This document shows positions 8,597 to 17,407 of a stretch of 47,904 nucleotides of DNA, in pieces. Numbering within the stretch: position 1 is the first letter of the stretch; each line of letters begins with the position of its first letter. The notes under the pieces were generated by a model, which did no database searches, was not told the origin of the DNA, and saw nothing but the letters and a program-made list of their open reading frames with translations. The position numbers and the translations under genes were made by a program. The DNA comes from Aquificota bacterium. GTDB taxonomy: Bacteria; Aquificota; Aquificia; Aquificales; QOAS01. Location of the stretch: the NCBI GenBank assembly GCA_013153315.1, contig JAADES010000049.1:1-47904 (forward strand), given 5' to 3'.

Positions 8597-9235
8597 TTAA
8601 GCACATTTAACTTCGTTATAACCCCTTTCCATTGCCTTTAGGTTGGCGGGGATAAGGGCCCTCAATTTGGAAGATGCTCCGAAACTCTCTTCCAACTCCT
8701 CTTTAACGGTTTCCATATCCACCACTTCGGGCAGAATTTTTGCCATTGCTCCCAAAATGGCGGTGTTGGGAACGTTTCGACCTATTTCCTCGAGGGCTAT
8801 TTTGGTAGCGTCTACGGTGCAAACTTTGTTAGGTTTTCCTTCCAATCCGAGGATTTTTTTGGCTTCCTCGGGGGACATAGGGGTATTGATAATGAAAATG
8901 GTTTCGTCGGTAATCCCTTCCCTGGGGTCGGGTATGCTTTCGGGCAGTTTTCCGCCTCGGCTGGCTGCCAAGTAAACCATTACGGAGGGGTCGGTTATAA
9001 CCACTATGTGGGGGTGTCTAACAGGGTCATTTCTCATTATAGGCTCCTTAGATACTCGAGAGTAAACGGCGACGGGAGTTCCTGAACGCTCCAATCCGAA
9101 CATAGGAATGGATTGGCCATGATAGCCCCTTTTTACAGCCACCGATGCGAACATTTTTGCGGCGGTAACGGTTCCTTGACCACCCCTACCGTGCCATCTT
9201 ATCTCGATTGTGCCTTGGTCTAAGGATATTGCCAT
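8597..9235 (-). CDS. porG: Pyruvate:ferredoxin oxidoreductase, gamma subunit
   Basis: The 212-residue gamma subunit, recognised by the N-terminal IRWHGRGGQGTVTAAK motif and the later FGLERSGTPV segment. It heads the minus-strand operon porG-porD-porA-porB, the same order as in Thermotoga and archaeal pyruvate oxidoreductases. The ATG at 9235 is preceded by GGGAGGTTTT. The promoter must lie in the 170-bp gap shared with the divergent gene at 9406, but I could not assign -35/-10 boxes there. Confidence 0.95.
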   Translation of the reverse strand: MAISLDQGTIEIRWHGRGGQGTVTAAKMFASVAVKRGYHGQSIPMFGLERSGTPVAVYSRVSKEPIMRNDPVRHPHIVVITDPSVMVYLAASRGGKLPESIPDPREGITDETIFIINTPMSPEEAKKILGLEGKPNKVCTVDATKIALEEIGRNVPNTAILGAMAKILPEVVDMETVKEELEESFGASSKLRALIPANLKAMERGYNEVKCA

Positions 9236-9405
9236 TTTAAAAAACCTCCCTAACTTAAAAGGTTTTTAACAATTTTAGGTTATCAGAGCTAAAAGAGGCT
9301 AACAAACTACTTACCCAAAATTAGGAACCAACCTTTTTAGAAACATTACAAGGTAGAAAAAGAAAAAAACCCTTTTAGGGAGCTAAGTTAAAATAACAAA
9401 AACCG

Positions 9406-9816
9406 ATGTTTGTAATATTCCACAATTTTGCTTCCCAAATAAAGTTGGAGGAAATGGCCCGCACCGCTTTAGCTTACGGAGCTCCGTTGGTTGTTGTCTC
9501 TAAAGCCACCGGAATGGCAGCCCAAGCCGGTATTCCCACCGTAAGCCGTTTAGTTTTTGAAAAAGGGGGGAAACTTTTAGTTACCCACTCCTTGGAGGAA
9601 GCTCTTGAAATTTTAAAACCCCAAAAGGTTTATTTAATAACAGACCTAGCAGAGGAGGAGCTAAAGCCCGAAGAAATCCAAGAGGGGGCGGCTTACGTAT
9701 TTTTTGGTAACTATCCCGTTAAAAAAGAAGAAACCCTCGGTGAGAAAAGATTTATTTCTCCCAAAGGAATTTCCGAAGTTGCCCAAGTTTGCCTTCTCTA
9801 CGAAAGGAAAAAATAA
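9406..9816 (+). CDS. Conserved hypothetical protein, possibly of the SpoU-like/RecB-like COG4080 group
   Basis: A 136-residue soluble protein. It has a predicted alternating alpha/beta pattern with a VVSKATGMAAQAGIPTVSR segment that I associate with a small archaeal/thermophile family annotated variously as RecB-family nuclease or SpoU methylase-like. I see no nuclease or knotted-methylase motif that proves either function. It is transcribed divergently from porG and precedes the polyprenyl synthase gene by 49 bp. The start ATG at 9406 has no strong ribosome-binding site. Confidence 0.6.
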   Translation: MFVIFHNFASQIKLEEMARTALAYGAPLVVVSKATGMAAQAGIPTVSRLVFEKGGKLLVTHSLEEALEILKPQKVYLITDLAEEELKPEEIQEGAAYVFFGNYPVKKEETLGEKRFISPKGISEVAQVCLLYERKK

Positions 9817-9865
9817 TTTTTTTCTTCCTTCTTTGGGATTTAATCTATCTTGAGGGAAACCAACT

Positions 9866-10852
9866 ATGGCATTATCTTCAAACCCATTTAAGGATAATCC
9901 ATTGATTAAACAATATTTGGAGTTAATAGAAAAGTCCCTAAATAGGTATATGGATTCAACCGTTAAAACCATTTTGGAAGTTGGTTCCTATATTTTCGAC
10001 GGTGGGGGAAAAAGATTAAGGCCCCTTTTGGTTCTGTTAACCTCTAAGGGCGGAGGGGCTTGCGAAGCGGAGATAGAGAACCGTATAACTCCCCTTGCCG
10101 TAGGCTTGGAGTATATACATACCGCTTCCTTACTCCATGACGATGTTGTAGATGAGGCCACCCAAAGGCGGGGTAAAGCGGCCGCCCACACCGTCTTCGG
10201 CAACTCGGTGGCGGTTTTAACGGGGGATTACATGTATGCCAACGCCCTCTATCTATATTCCACCTATGGGAACCAGAAAATGATAGAAGTGGTTTCCGAG
10301 GCCGTCAAAGATATGGCCGAAGGCCAACTGTTGGAGCTTAAAAGTGTAGGCTCTCTAATAGATGAAGAAACCTATTTCCGAATAATCGACGGAAAAACCG
10401 GGGTGCTTTTTGCGGCCGCCACCGCAGTGGGTGCGTTGGCTTCGGAGAATTTTAAAGAACATTATCAAGATTTTTGGCGTTTAGGTTTGGCTATAGGGCG
10501 GGCCTTCCAGCTTATCGACGACGCCCTCGATTACGATGGCGACCAAAAGAAGTTGGGAAAACCTGTAGGACAAGACCTAAAAGAGGGTAAAACAACCTAC
10601 CCCCTTTTGGCGGTTTTGGAACATTTAAACCCCAAAGAGGTTGAAAGAATTCTTTTAAAAGGTTCGGAAGAAGAAATTAATAACCTCCGCCGAGAGGTTC
10701 AGAGATTGGGAGGAGTTGAAAAAACCAAAGAGAGGGCAAGAAAAGAATTAAACCTCGCGTTGGATATTTTAGAAAAACATTCCTTTGAAGATATTCAAAT
10801 TAAAAACCTTTTAAAGGAAATAATAAACTTTGTTGTCGAACGGAATCTTTAG
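9866..10852 (+). CDS. Long-chain polyprenyl diphosphate synthase
   Basis: A 328-residue trans-isoprenyl diphosphate synthase. The substrate-binding KRLRP begins at K49, and the first Asp-rich motif DDVVD at 92-96 is followed by RRGK. The second, DDALD, lies in the last third. Bulkier residues before the first motif and the overall length suit an octaprenyl/heptaprenyl synthase providing the side chain of menaquinone, though exact chain length cannot be read from sequence. It fits with mqnC and the UbiA-type gene elsewhere in the window. An ispB-like name would be reasonable. Confidence 0.92.
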   Translation: MALSSNPFKDNPLIKQYLELIEKSLNRYMDSTVKTILEVGSYIFDGGGKRLRPLLVLLTSKGGGACEAEIENRITPLAVGLEYIHTASLLHDDVVDEATQRRGKAAAHTVFGNSVAVLTGDYMYANALYLYSTYGNQKMIEVVSEAVKDMAEGQLLELKSVGSLIDEETYFRIIDGKTGVLFAAATAVGALASENFKEHYQDFWRLGLAIGRAFQLIDDALDYDGDQKKLGKPVGQDLKEGKTTYPLLAVLEHLNPKEVERILLKGSEEEINNLRREVQRLGGVEKTKERARKELNLALDILEKHSFEDIQIKNLLKEIINFVVERNL

Positions 10853-10913
10853 TTTTTCCTTTCTTTGAAATTAAAAAGAAAACAAACAAGCAAAGTTAAT
10901 TTTTGCCAACTTT

Positions 10914-11786
10914 TTATTTGGAACTTCCAGCGGGAACCCCGATGTTGGATAGAGGTATTATGTGGTAAGTTAAGCCGGTTTGTTCTACATCGTAACCCAA
11001 GGCGTAGGCCAACAATTCGGGTAGATAAACCGAAGGAACATTGGGTTTGTTAGGAGCCATATCTTGGTAAATGTCTTGAGCTTTAAAGCAAAGAGGGCAG
11101 GGGGTTATCAACATTTGGGCTCCGGCTTTTTTGGCACCTTCGGGAGCTTTCACAACTTTTTTTAAAGCAACCTCTTTGTTGGTGTAGAAAGCGTGATAAC
11201 CACAACATACATCCTTTCCTTCGTAGTCCTTTATAGCTTCCCCACCGAGGGCTTCGATTAGTTCTTCCAACCCTTGGGGGTTTTCGCTATCTACCACCGC
11301 TATTTCTTTGGGATATTTAATATGACAACCATAGTAGGTGGCTATTTTCCAACCCTTTAAAGGTCTTTTAACTTTCCTTTTTATGGTTTCCAATCCTACT
11401 TCCTCTAAGAGGTAGGGAAGTATATGCCATATTTTGGCAGTTCCTTTATATTCCAAACCTTCTTCGGCGAGGAGTTTATTTATTTCCTCTTTAAGTTGGG
11501 GGTCGTTGTCGAGGGCGTGCTTTGTTTTTGCCAAAACCATATAGCAGGTGTTGCAACTAACCAACAAATCTAAACCTTGGGCTTCGGCCAGGGCTATGTT
11601 ACGGGCGTTTATAGAGTAGACCAAAAAGCGGTTGGTTTCGTCTATTGTATTACCTCCGCAACAGGTGGTTTTTTCTAAAAGTTGAATGTCCACATCCAAA
11701 TCGTGGAAAACCTTTTTGAGAGTGTCGAACATGTGGGCGTCGGGGCCTTGGAAACAGCAACCTTGATAAAAGCCTACCTTTTTCAT
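10914..11786 (-). CDS. HdrB/SdhE-like CCG-domain protein (heterodisulfide reductase B-type subunit)
   Basis: A 290-residue protein with two CCG domains. The first contains CC at 10-11, CCGGN from C42 and a later SCNTC; the second has YYGCH, CCGYH and PCPLC. These bind a noncubane [4Fe-4S] pair in HdrB or serve as the E/B-type subunit of non-classical succinate dehydrogenases/fumarate reductases. In Aquificota such proteins accompany fumarate reductase of the reverse TCA cycle. No HdrA, HdrC or flavoprotein subunit is adjacent, so the partner is unknown. An upstream in-frame extension of 19 codons was rejected because AAGGAGGT precedes the ATG at 11786. Confidence 0.85.
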   Translation of the reverse strand: MKKVGFYQGCCFQGPDAHMFDTLKKVFHDLDVDIQLLEKTTCCGGNTIDETNRFLVYSINARNIALAEAQGLDLLVSCNTCYMVLAKTKHALDNDPQLKEEINKLLAEEGLEYKGTAKIWHILPYLLEEVGLETIKRKVKRPLKGWKIATYYGCHIKYPKEIAVVDSENPQGLEELIEALGGEAIKDYEGKDVCCGYHAFYTNKEVALKKVVKAPEGAKKAGAQMLITPCPLCFKAQDIYQDMAPNKPNVPSVYLPELLAYALGYDVEQTGLTYHIIPLSNIGVPAGSSK

Positions 11787-11950
11787 AGGGAACCTCCTTA
11801 AAATTTTTCCTGCGAAGGGAGAACTCTTTTTATGTTCTCCCAAGTGAGGGTTTACGATAGATTTTTACCGCTTTAGGGTTTTTAAACGCAATAGCTAACG
11901 CTTTTGGTGGGTTATGTCATTTTTGACCTAAAAGGGGAAAATTTAAAAAG

Positions 11951-12220
11951 CTACTCAAAAAGTTGGTTATGTGTTCCTATTCTGACAAGAATTAAACTTT
12001 TTCCCTCTATTTTGTAAATAACTAACAAATCGCCGCCTAAGTGGAATTCTCTAAAATCTTTCCATTCACCAACAAGGGGATGGTCTTTAGCTTCTGGAGG
12101 AAGAGATTTTTCTTCCAAAAGTAGGGATATGTATTTAATGAACTTCTCAAATTGTTTGTCGGTTAGATTAACCTTTTTAAGGTCCTTTTTAAATTGCTTA
12201 TGCCTTTTTAGGGTTAACAC
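11951..12220 (-). CDS. YafQ-type mRNA interferase toxin (RelE/ParE superfamily)
   Basis: An 89-residue small basic protein. H47, H60 and D64 in the run DHPLVGEWKDFREFHLGGD, plus H84 in RIGTHNQLF, correspond to the catalytic residues of E. coli YafQ, a ribosome-dependent endoribonuclease. The reading frame overlaps the end of the upstream antitoxin gene by 23 bp, the usual arrangement for translational coupling. All key residues are present, so it may be active. Its role would be stress response or element maintenance. Confidence 0.9.
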   Translation of the reverse strand: MLTLKRHKQFKKDLKKVNLTDKQFEKFIKYISLLLEEKSLPPEAKDHPLVGEWKDFREFHLGGDLLVIYKIEGKSLILVRIGTHNQLFE

Positions 12221-12482
12221 TTTCCTTTACCTCGGAGACTAAGGTATCAAAATCAATTTCTTCTAAGTTTTTACCTTCTCTAACCTCTTGAAGAACTTTT
12301 TGGGTTTCTTCATTGGGGATTTGAATTCTGAATGGGAATCCTTTTTCTAATACAACTTGTGTTAAGAAGATATTTACGGCATCCGAGAGGGTTAAACCAT
12401 AGCGCGAAAAAATCTTTTTGGCCTCCCTTTTTATCTCCGCGTTCAGGTAAAGGTTACTCCGTTCTTTTTTTACAGTTCTCAT
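12198..12482 (-). CDS. DinJ/RelB-type antitoxin
   Basis: A 94-residue antitoxin. Its N-terminus (MRTVKKERSNLYLNAEIKREA) forms the ribbon-helix-helix DNA-binding domain, with the family signature YGLTLSDAVNIFLTQ at about residues 28-42. The acidic C-terminal tail would wrap the toxin. The start at 12482 has AAGGAGGA upstream; a longer open frame to 12560 would remove this site from use and was not chosen. A 6-bp inverted repeat sits upstream and could be its autoregulatory operator. Confidence 0.9.
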   Translation of the reverse strand: MRTVKKERSNLYLNAEIKREAKKIFSRYGLTLSDAVNIFLTQVVLEKGFPFRIQIPNEETQKVLQEVREGKNLEEIDFDTLVSEVKESVNPKKA

Positions 12483-12504
12483 AAAATTTTCCTCCTTAAA
12501 AAGG

Positions 12505-12525
12505 AAATATACACAAAGATTGTGT
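12505..12525 (-). promoter_or_regulatory. Candidate dinJ-yafQ operator/promoter
   Basis: A perfect inverted repeat ACACAA-AGA-TTGTGT (12511-12525) lies 29 bp upstream of the antitoxin start. It directly abuts a TATATT box (minus strand, 12505-12510) that could be the -10 element. This layout fits autorepression by a ribbon-helix-helix antitoxin. No good -35 box is visible. Confidence 0.45.
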
Positions 12526-12578
12526 TTTCCTCTTCTATCAGCAAAATAGAAGAATAGCAAAGAAGCCGATGAAGGAAT

Positions 12579-13772
12579 TTAAACTAACAAAACCTTGGGA
12601 GGGGGGAAACCGTTAAAGTGGGAGGCGTAAACGGTTGTGTAAGCTCCCGCTGTTAGAATAAATATGCGGTCTCCTACGCTAAGGTTTTCGGGGAGGGCCA
12701 CATTTTGGGCCACCACATCCATGCTGTCGCAGGAAATACCGCCTATTGTGTAAAAGGTAAGCTTAGGATTTCCTACAGGCGTATAAAAAGAGTAGCGAAT
12801 TCCTCCCAAGGCTTCGGCCAAGCCGTGGAAAACACCGCTGTCTATATAGAGCCAATTTTCTTTTCCTCTTTTTGCTTTTCCTATTACGCTGACCACCAGC
12901 AGGCCGGCCTCGGCTACTAAACCCCGTCCGGGCTCCATTTGAAGTTCCAAAGTTCGGACATTGAAATATTTGTTAAGCAACCCCTTTATATAGCAAGCTA
13001 TTTCTTCCACCGAAAGGCTTTCCCTCGTGTAGCGGGCGGGTATTCCTCCGCCGATATTCAACATTTGCAATCTAATGCCCTTTTGGGTTGCGGCTCTGTC
13101 CCAAAGCTCTTTTGCCCTCTTTATCGCTACAAACCAGTTTTGTAGATTGTTGCACTGGGAGCCAACATGAAAGGTTAGGCCGTAGGGTATAAGTCCCTTC
13201 TCCTTGGCGTAATCGAGAATTTCCAAGGCGGTTTCCACATCAACGCCAAATTTGCGAGAAAGGGGCCAATCGCTACCTACGTTGGGAACGGCCAAGCGAA
13301 CATAGATGCGGGCCCTCTTTTTAAAGCGGGCTATCTTGTCTACCTCGGCAAAGCTATCCACCGCGAAGCGGTCTATATCATTTTTTAAGCAAATATCTAT
13401 GAAATCCAAAGGTTTAACGGGGTTGCTCGATATTATTTTCTCGGGAGGCGTTCCCACCGATAAAACTTTTTCCAACTCTTGGGGGGACGCTATTTCAAAA
13501 CCCGCCCCCTCTTGGGCGAAAGTTTTTATCATCTCTATATGGTCGTTGGCTTTTACCGCATAGTAAACCTTAAATTGGTCAAAGTTTTTTATAACCTCCC
13601 TATAGCGGTCTTGGAGTTTGTCCTTCCTTATAACCAAGGTTGGGGTATCCACATTTTCCAACAACTGCGGTAGGTCGGGTCGGTCTTTGATAAATTCCTT
13701 ATAGAGTTTTTCGGCGAATTTCCATTGAACCTCCTTTGGGTTGGAAAAATTTACCGTGTTGGAATAGGACAT
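12579..13772 (-). CDS. Group IV (alanine-racemase fold) ornithine/lysine-type decarboxylase
   Basis: A 397-residue PLP enzyme. K74 in YYAVKAN is the expected Schiff-base lysine. The HVGSQ motif, the GGG phosphate loop (LNIGGGIP), the EPGR segment, the C-terminal CDSMDV with its substrate-binding Asp, and the terminal FNGF all match eukaryotic-type ornithine decarboxylases rather than diaminopimelate decarboxylases. It would make putrescine or cadaverine for the polyamines that thermophiles use. Substrate preference (ornithine, lysine or both) is not determined. It is divergent from mqnC with only 37 bp between the starts. Confidence 0.88.
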   Translation of the reverse strand: MSYSNTVNFSNPKEVQWKFAEKLYKEFIKDRPDLPQLLENVDTPTLVIRKDKLQDRYREVIKNFDQFKVYYAVKANDHIEMIKTFAQEGAGFEIASPQELEKVLSVGTPPEKIISSNPVKPLDFIDICLKNDIDRFAVDSFAEVDKIARFKKRARIYVRLAVPNVGSDWPLSRKFGVDVETALEILDYAKEKGLIPYGLTFHVGSQCNNLQNWFVAIKRAKELWDRAATQKGIRLQMLNIGGGIPARYTRESLSVEEIACYIKGLLNKYFNVRTLELQMEPGRGLVAEAGLLVVSVIGKAKRGKENWLYIDSGVFHGLAEALGGIRYSFYTPVGNPKLTFYTIGGISCDSMDVVAQNVALPENLSVGDRIFILTAGAYTTVYASHFNGFPPPKVLLV

Positions 13773-13809
13773 GGCATTCCTATTATTCCAGAAATTACAA
13801 TAACCCCCG

Positions 13810-14916
13810 ATGTTAGAAAATTTAACCTCTCCCCATATTGGTTTAAGCGAGATAGTCCAAAAGGTGGTTGAAGGAAAAAGAATTTCTCCTCAAGAAGGTC
13901 TTACCCTATTAAAGGAAGGAGAATTAAACCTGTTGGGAACTTTGGCAAACTTTGTGCGAAAGCGTTTCCACCCCGACGATGTGGTTACCTTTGTTGTGGA
14001 TAGGAATGTTAACTATACCAATATATGTATAACCCACTGCAAGTTTTGTGCTTTTTATATTCCCTACAAGGAAAAAGATAAGGGTTATGTCCTCTCGGTG
14101 GAAGAGGTTTTAGATAAGGTTGCCGAATTGGTGGCTTGGGGTGGCACAACCCTCCTAATGCAGGGGGGTATAAATCCCGACCTTGGTTTGGAATATTTTG
14201 AAAACCTTTTTAGGGAGATAAAGAAACACTTTCCCCAAGTTCAGATTCATTCTTTGTCGGCTCCCGAAATAGTCTATTTGGCCAAAAAGGAAAACCTTAG
14301 TTTGGAAGAAGTTTTAAAACGACTGAAGGCGGCGGGATTGGATTCGGTTCCCGGCGGTGGGGCGGAAATTTTAACCGACAGAGTTAGGAACATTGTTAGC
14401 CCTAACAAATGCAGTGTCCAAGAGTGGTTGGAGGTTCATCGGACAGCCCACCGTTTGGGAATGCGGAGCACCGCCACAATGATGTTCGGCCACTACGACC
14501 AACCGGAGGATATTATTGAGCATTTGGAAAAAATCCGTAGTCTTCAGGACGAAACGGGGGGTTTTACCGCCTTCATACCGTGGACATTTATGCCGGGAAA
14601 TACCGAAATGGACCACTTGGGTAAAGCTCCCTCCACTTGGTATTTAAAGGTCTTGGCCCTATCGAGGATTTATTTGGACAACTTTAAAAATATCCAATCT
14701 TCCCATGTAACCCAAACTATGGATATAGGTGTTGTTGGGCTTTACTATGGGGCCAACGATTTGGGTAGCGTAATGATAGAGGAAAATGTGATATCTTCGA
14801 CCAACTATAAGGTTAGAATTCCCAAGGTTGAAGATATGGTTAAAGCAATAAAGAAAGCGGGCTTCAAACCCGCCCAAAGGGATACTTACTACAACATTGT
14901 TCGGAAGTTCTATTGA
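13810..14916 (+). CDS. mqnC: Cyclic dehypoxanthinyl futalosine synthase (MqnC)
   Basis: A radical SAM enzyme of 368 residues with the cluster motif C73-x3-C77-x2-C80 (CITHCKFC). It also has the characteristic YAAxK-type features and GGA/GADDLGS-like segments (here GANDLGSVMIEENV). It cyclises dehypoxanthine futalosine in the menaquinone pathway that bypasses isochorismate. Its presence indicates the futalosine route here. Its last codons overlap the convergent epimerase gene by 7 bp. The related MqnE is distinguished by motif context; MqnC fits best by length and the DRNVNYTN stretch. Confidence 0.92.
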   Translation: MLENLTSPHIGLSEIVQKVVEGKRISPQEGLTLLKEGELNLLGTLANFVRKRFHPDDVVTFVVDRNVNYTNICITHCKFCAFYIPYKEKDKGYVLSVEEVLDKVAELVAWGGTTLLMQGGINPDLGLEYFENLFREIKKHFPQVQIHSLSAPEIVYLAKKENLSLEEVLKRLKAAGLDSVPGGGAEILTDRVRNIVSPNKCSVQEWLEVHRTAHRLGMRSTATMMFGHYDQPEDIIEHLEKIRSLQDETGGFTAFIPWTFMPGNTEMDHLGKAPSTWYLKVLALSRIYLDNFKNIQSSHVTQTMDIGVVGLYYGANDLGSVMIEENVISSTNYKVRIPKVEDMVKAIKKAGFKPAQRDTYYNIVRKFY

Positions 14917-15887
14917 GGTAGCTCTATTTCCTTTAACCAATCCCAATTTTCTTTAAACCATTGGACGGTTCTTTTTATTCCTTCCTCCAAGGGAACTTTA
15001 GGTTCCCACCCCAATAAGGTTTTAGCTTTGGTTATATCGGCCCAAGTAGCTTTTAAATCCGCCTTGTGGAAATCTTTGTAAATTATTTTTGCTTCCTTGG
15101 AGAGGAATTTTTCTATAAGTCTAACCACTTCGAGGAGTTTGTGGGGGTTGTTCCCTCCGAGGTTTATTATTTCATAGCCCAAAGGTTTTAAGGCCCTTAC
15201 CGTTCCCTCGGCTATATCGTCGACATAGGTAAAATCCCGACTTTGGCTACCGTCGCCGTAAATTTCGATAGGTTGGTCTTTCATTATGCGGTAGATAAAG
15301 CGGAATATCGACATATCGGGCCTTCCCGCCGGGCCGTAAACGGTAAAGTAGCGAACTATGGAAACGTCTATCCCATAAAGGTAATGGTATGTGTAGCAGG
15401 TAACCTCGGCCGCCTTTTTGGAAGCCGCATAGGGAGATATAGGGGTATTTACCGGCAGTTCTTCCTTAAAAGGCATAGGCTGGCCGGCGTAGAGCGAAGA
15501 GGTTGAGGCTAAAACGAACTTTTTAACCCCCCTATCTTTGGCAAATTCCAAAAGGTTCAAAGTTCCGTTGGCGTTGGTTGTAAAGTAGACGTGGGGGTTT
15601 TTAATCGAATACCTAACCCCCGCACGGGCCGCCAAATTAATTATTGCATCGAATGAGCCGTAAACATCAAAAACCACCTTTAGGGCTTGGAAATTTTCTA
15701 TATCCACTTGGTGGAAAACGAAATTTTTATTACCTTTAAGGGTGTCCAACCTCCATAGTTTTATCCTCGGGTCGTAATAGTCATTTAAGTTATCTATCCC
15801 TACCACGGTATAACCTTCTTCCAACAACCTATGGGCGGTTTTCCAACCTATAAAACCCGCAACGCCCGTTAAGAGTATTTTTTTCAT
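14910..15887 (-). CDS. NAD-dependent sugar-nucleotide epimerase (UDP-glucuronate 4-epimerase type)
   Basis: A 325-residue extended short-chain dehydrogenase. The Rossmann motif GVAGFIG is at the N-terminus, followed by a NDYYDPRIK segment typical of UDP-glucuronate 4-epimerases. A catalytic Ser/Thr cluster (ASTSSLY), a YAASK Tyr-Lys pair and YGPAGRPDM follow. It would interconvert UDP-glucuronate and UDP-galacturonate for surface polysaccharide; UDP-glucose 4-epimerase is the alternative. It stands alone, with no glycosyltransferase cluster around it. Confidence 0.87.
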   Translation of the reverse strand: MKKILLTGVAGFIGWKTAHRLLEEGYTVVGIDNLNDYYDPRIKLWRLDTLKGNKNFVFHQVDIENFQALKVVFDVYGSFDAIINLAARAGVRYSIKNPHVYFTTNANGTLNLLEFAKDRGVKKFVLASTSSLYAGQPMPFKEELPVNTPISPYAASKKAAEVTCYTYHYLYGIDVSIVRYFTVYGPAGRPDMSIFRFIYRIMKDQPIEIYGDGSQSRDFTYVDDIAEGTVRALKPLGYEIINLGGNNPHKLLEVVRLIEKFLSKEAKIIYKDFHKADLKATWADITKAKTLLGWEPKVPLEEGIKRTVQWFKENWDWLKEIELPQ

Positions 15888-16051
15888 AGGGAAACTATTT
15901 TGAAGCTTGCCAAGGGATTAAATATTTCCTTATAAGGGTTGATTTAAATTTGCCTAATAAGGGTTTAGGGTTTAGAACCCCTGAAGGTTTTTCAAAAATA
16001 ACTTTCCTGTCAAAGGAGAAATTTTTCTACAAGTCTAAGGGAGGTTTTTCA

Positions 16052-17407
16052 GTGGGTGAAATAAAAATCCTTCCCGAGGAGGTAAAAAAACTAATAGCCG
16101 CCGGCGAGGTTGTGGAAAGGCCCGCCAATGTGGTTAAGGAACTTATAGAAAACTCCCTCGATGCGGAGGCAAAGAAAATTGAAATAGAAACCCTTCAGGC
16201 GGGTAAAAGGTTGATAGTCGTTCGCGACAACGGCAAGGGGATTTTAGAGCAAGACCTACCTTTGGTAATCCGTGAAGGTGCTACTTCAAAAATTTCCCAA
16301 GTGGAAGATTTATATCAAATAGAAACCTTCGGATTTAGAGGCGAAGCCTTGCACTCCATAAGCCGCGTTTCCGAACTTTATATAGCCAGTAGGCATTTTA
16401 CAGCTTCGAGAGGCTCGGCCCTTTTGGCCAGGGGTGGAAAAATAATAGACCAAAGGGAGGTAGCCCACCCTATAGGAACAACCGTAGAGGTTAGAAACCT
16501 TTTTTATAACCTCCCGGCGAGGTTGAAATTTTTAAAATCCAACCGAACAGAGAGAAAACATATTCAGGAAACGGTGGTATCTTACTGTTTAGCTTACCCT
16601 GAAGTTTATTTCTACTTAGAACAGGAAGGGAAGACGGTTATAGATTTGGAACCTTCTTCGGTAGAAGAGAGATTGGTTAAACTATTCAACCTACCGAGCA
16701 CGCCCTCCTTTGCCGCTGCTGAAAATTCCTTGGGTAAAGCCGAAATTTACTATTACACAAACTACAAAAGTGCAAAGTTTTATATTTTTGTTAACGGCCG
16801 ACCGGTCAAAAATTCCCAAATCCAAACCTATTTGAAAAATAAATTGGGTTATCGAACATTGGCCGCTTTGTTTATAGAACTTCCCCCCTATTTGATAGAT
16901 GTAAATGTTCACCCTAAGAAGGAGGAGGTTCGTTTTATCCGCGAAAGGAAGGTTCTGGAACTTATAGGTTCCCTTTTTGGTAAGAAAGAACAAATTCCTA
17001 CCCCCGCGGATTTTGTTTTAAAACAACCGACTTTGGAAAAATATTTAAACCCTCCAAAGGAAGAGCTAAGCCCATTACCTACATCGGTCGGTTTTCAAAT
17101 ATTGGGCCAAGTTGAGGATACTCTTATAGTGGCTTACCGCGAGGGGTTTATCTATTACTTTGACCAACACCTTTTGGACGAGGTTGTTAATTTCCACCTG
17201 TTGGGGGACGAAAGTAAAGCTTGTCGGGCCTCCCTAAAGGCCGGGCAAAAATTGGATAAAAACCAAATGGAGGAACTTTTAAATAGATGGCTCGAAATAG
17301 GACAACCGAGAACCTGTCCCCACGGTAGGCCGATTTATTACAAACAACCTTTGGAGGAAATTTATAAAAGGTTGGATAGAAAAACCCCGCGCGGGTTTAA
17401 AGTTTAA
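16052..17407 (+). CDS. mutL: DNA mismatch repair protein MutL (short form)
   Basis: The N-terminal GHKL ATPase is well conserved: EIKILPEEVKKLIAAGEV, ELIENSLDA, DNGKGI, GFRGEAL and FYNLPARLKFLKS. I start at GTG 16052, which follows a GGGAGG site and gives the standard N-terminus; the open frame 34 codons upstream has no family similarity. This makes 451 residues, much shorter than E. coli MutL (~615), because the linker is short. The C-terminal domain retains C422-PHGRP. The endonuclease signature DQHA-x2-E-x4-E is altered to DQHL-LD-E-VVNF-H at 371-382, losing the final Glu. It overlaps the convergent gene by 4 bp. Confidence 0.95.
   Translation: MGEIKILPEEVKKLIAAGEVVERPANVVKELIENSLDAEAKKIEIETLQAGKRLIVVRDNGKGILEQDLPLVIREGATSKISQVEDLYQIETFGFRGEALHSISRVSELYIASRHFTASRGSALLARGGKIIDQREVAHPIGTTVEVRNLFYNLPARLKFLKSNRTERKHIQETVVSYCLAYPEVYFYLEQEGKTVIDLEPSSVEERLVKLFNLPSTPSFAAAENSLGKAEIYYYTNYKSAKFYIFVNGRPVKNSQIQTYLKNKLGYRTLAALFIELPPYLIDVNVHPKKEEVRFIRERKVLELIGSLFGKKEQIPTPADFVLKQPTLEKYLNPPKEELSPLPTSVGFQILGQVEDTLIVAYREGFIYYFDQHLLDEVVNFHLLGDESKACRASLKAGQKLDKNQMEELLNRWLEIGQPRTCPHGRPIYYKQPLEEIYKRLDRKTPRGFKV

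Noticed and set aside
5711-9235. 2-oxoglutarate:ferredoxin oxidoreductase instead of PFOR
   Set aside because: The four-subunit G-D-A-B order and the SAPLNIHCDHGDAMTARDSG region of the alpha subunit match pyruvate enzymes. 2-oxoglutarate activity cannot be excluded completely.
15950-16051. N-terminal extension of MutL
   Set aside because: The 34 extra codons do not resemble MutL. The GTG at 16052 has a good ribosome-binding site and the standard N-terminus.
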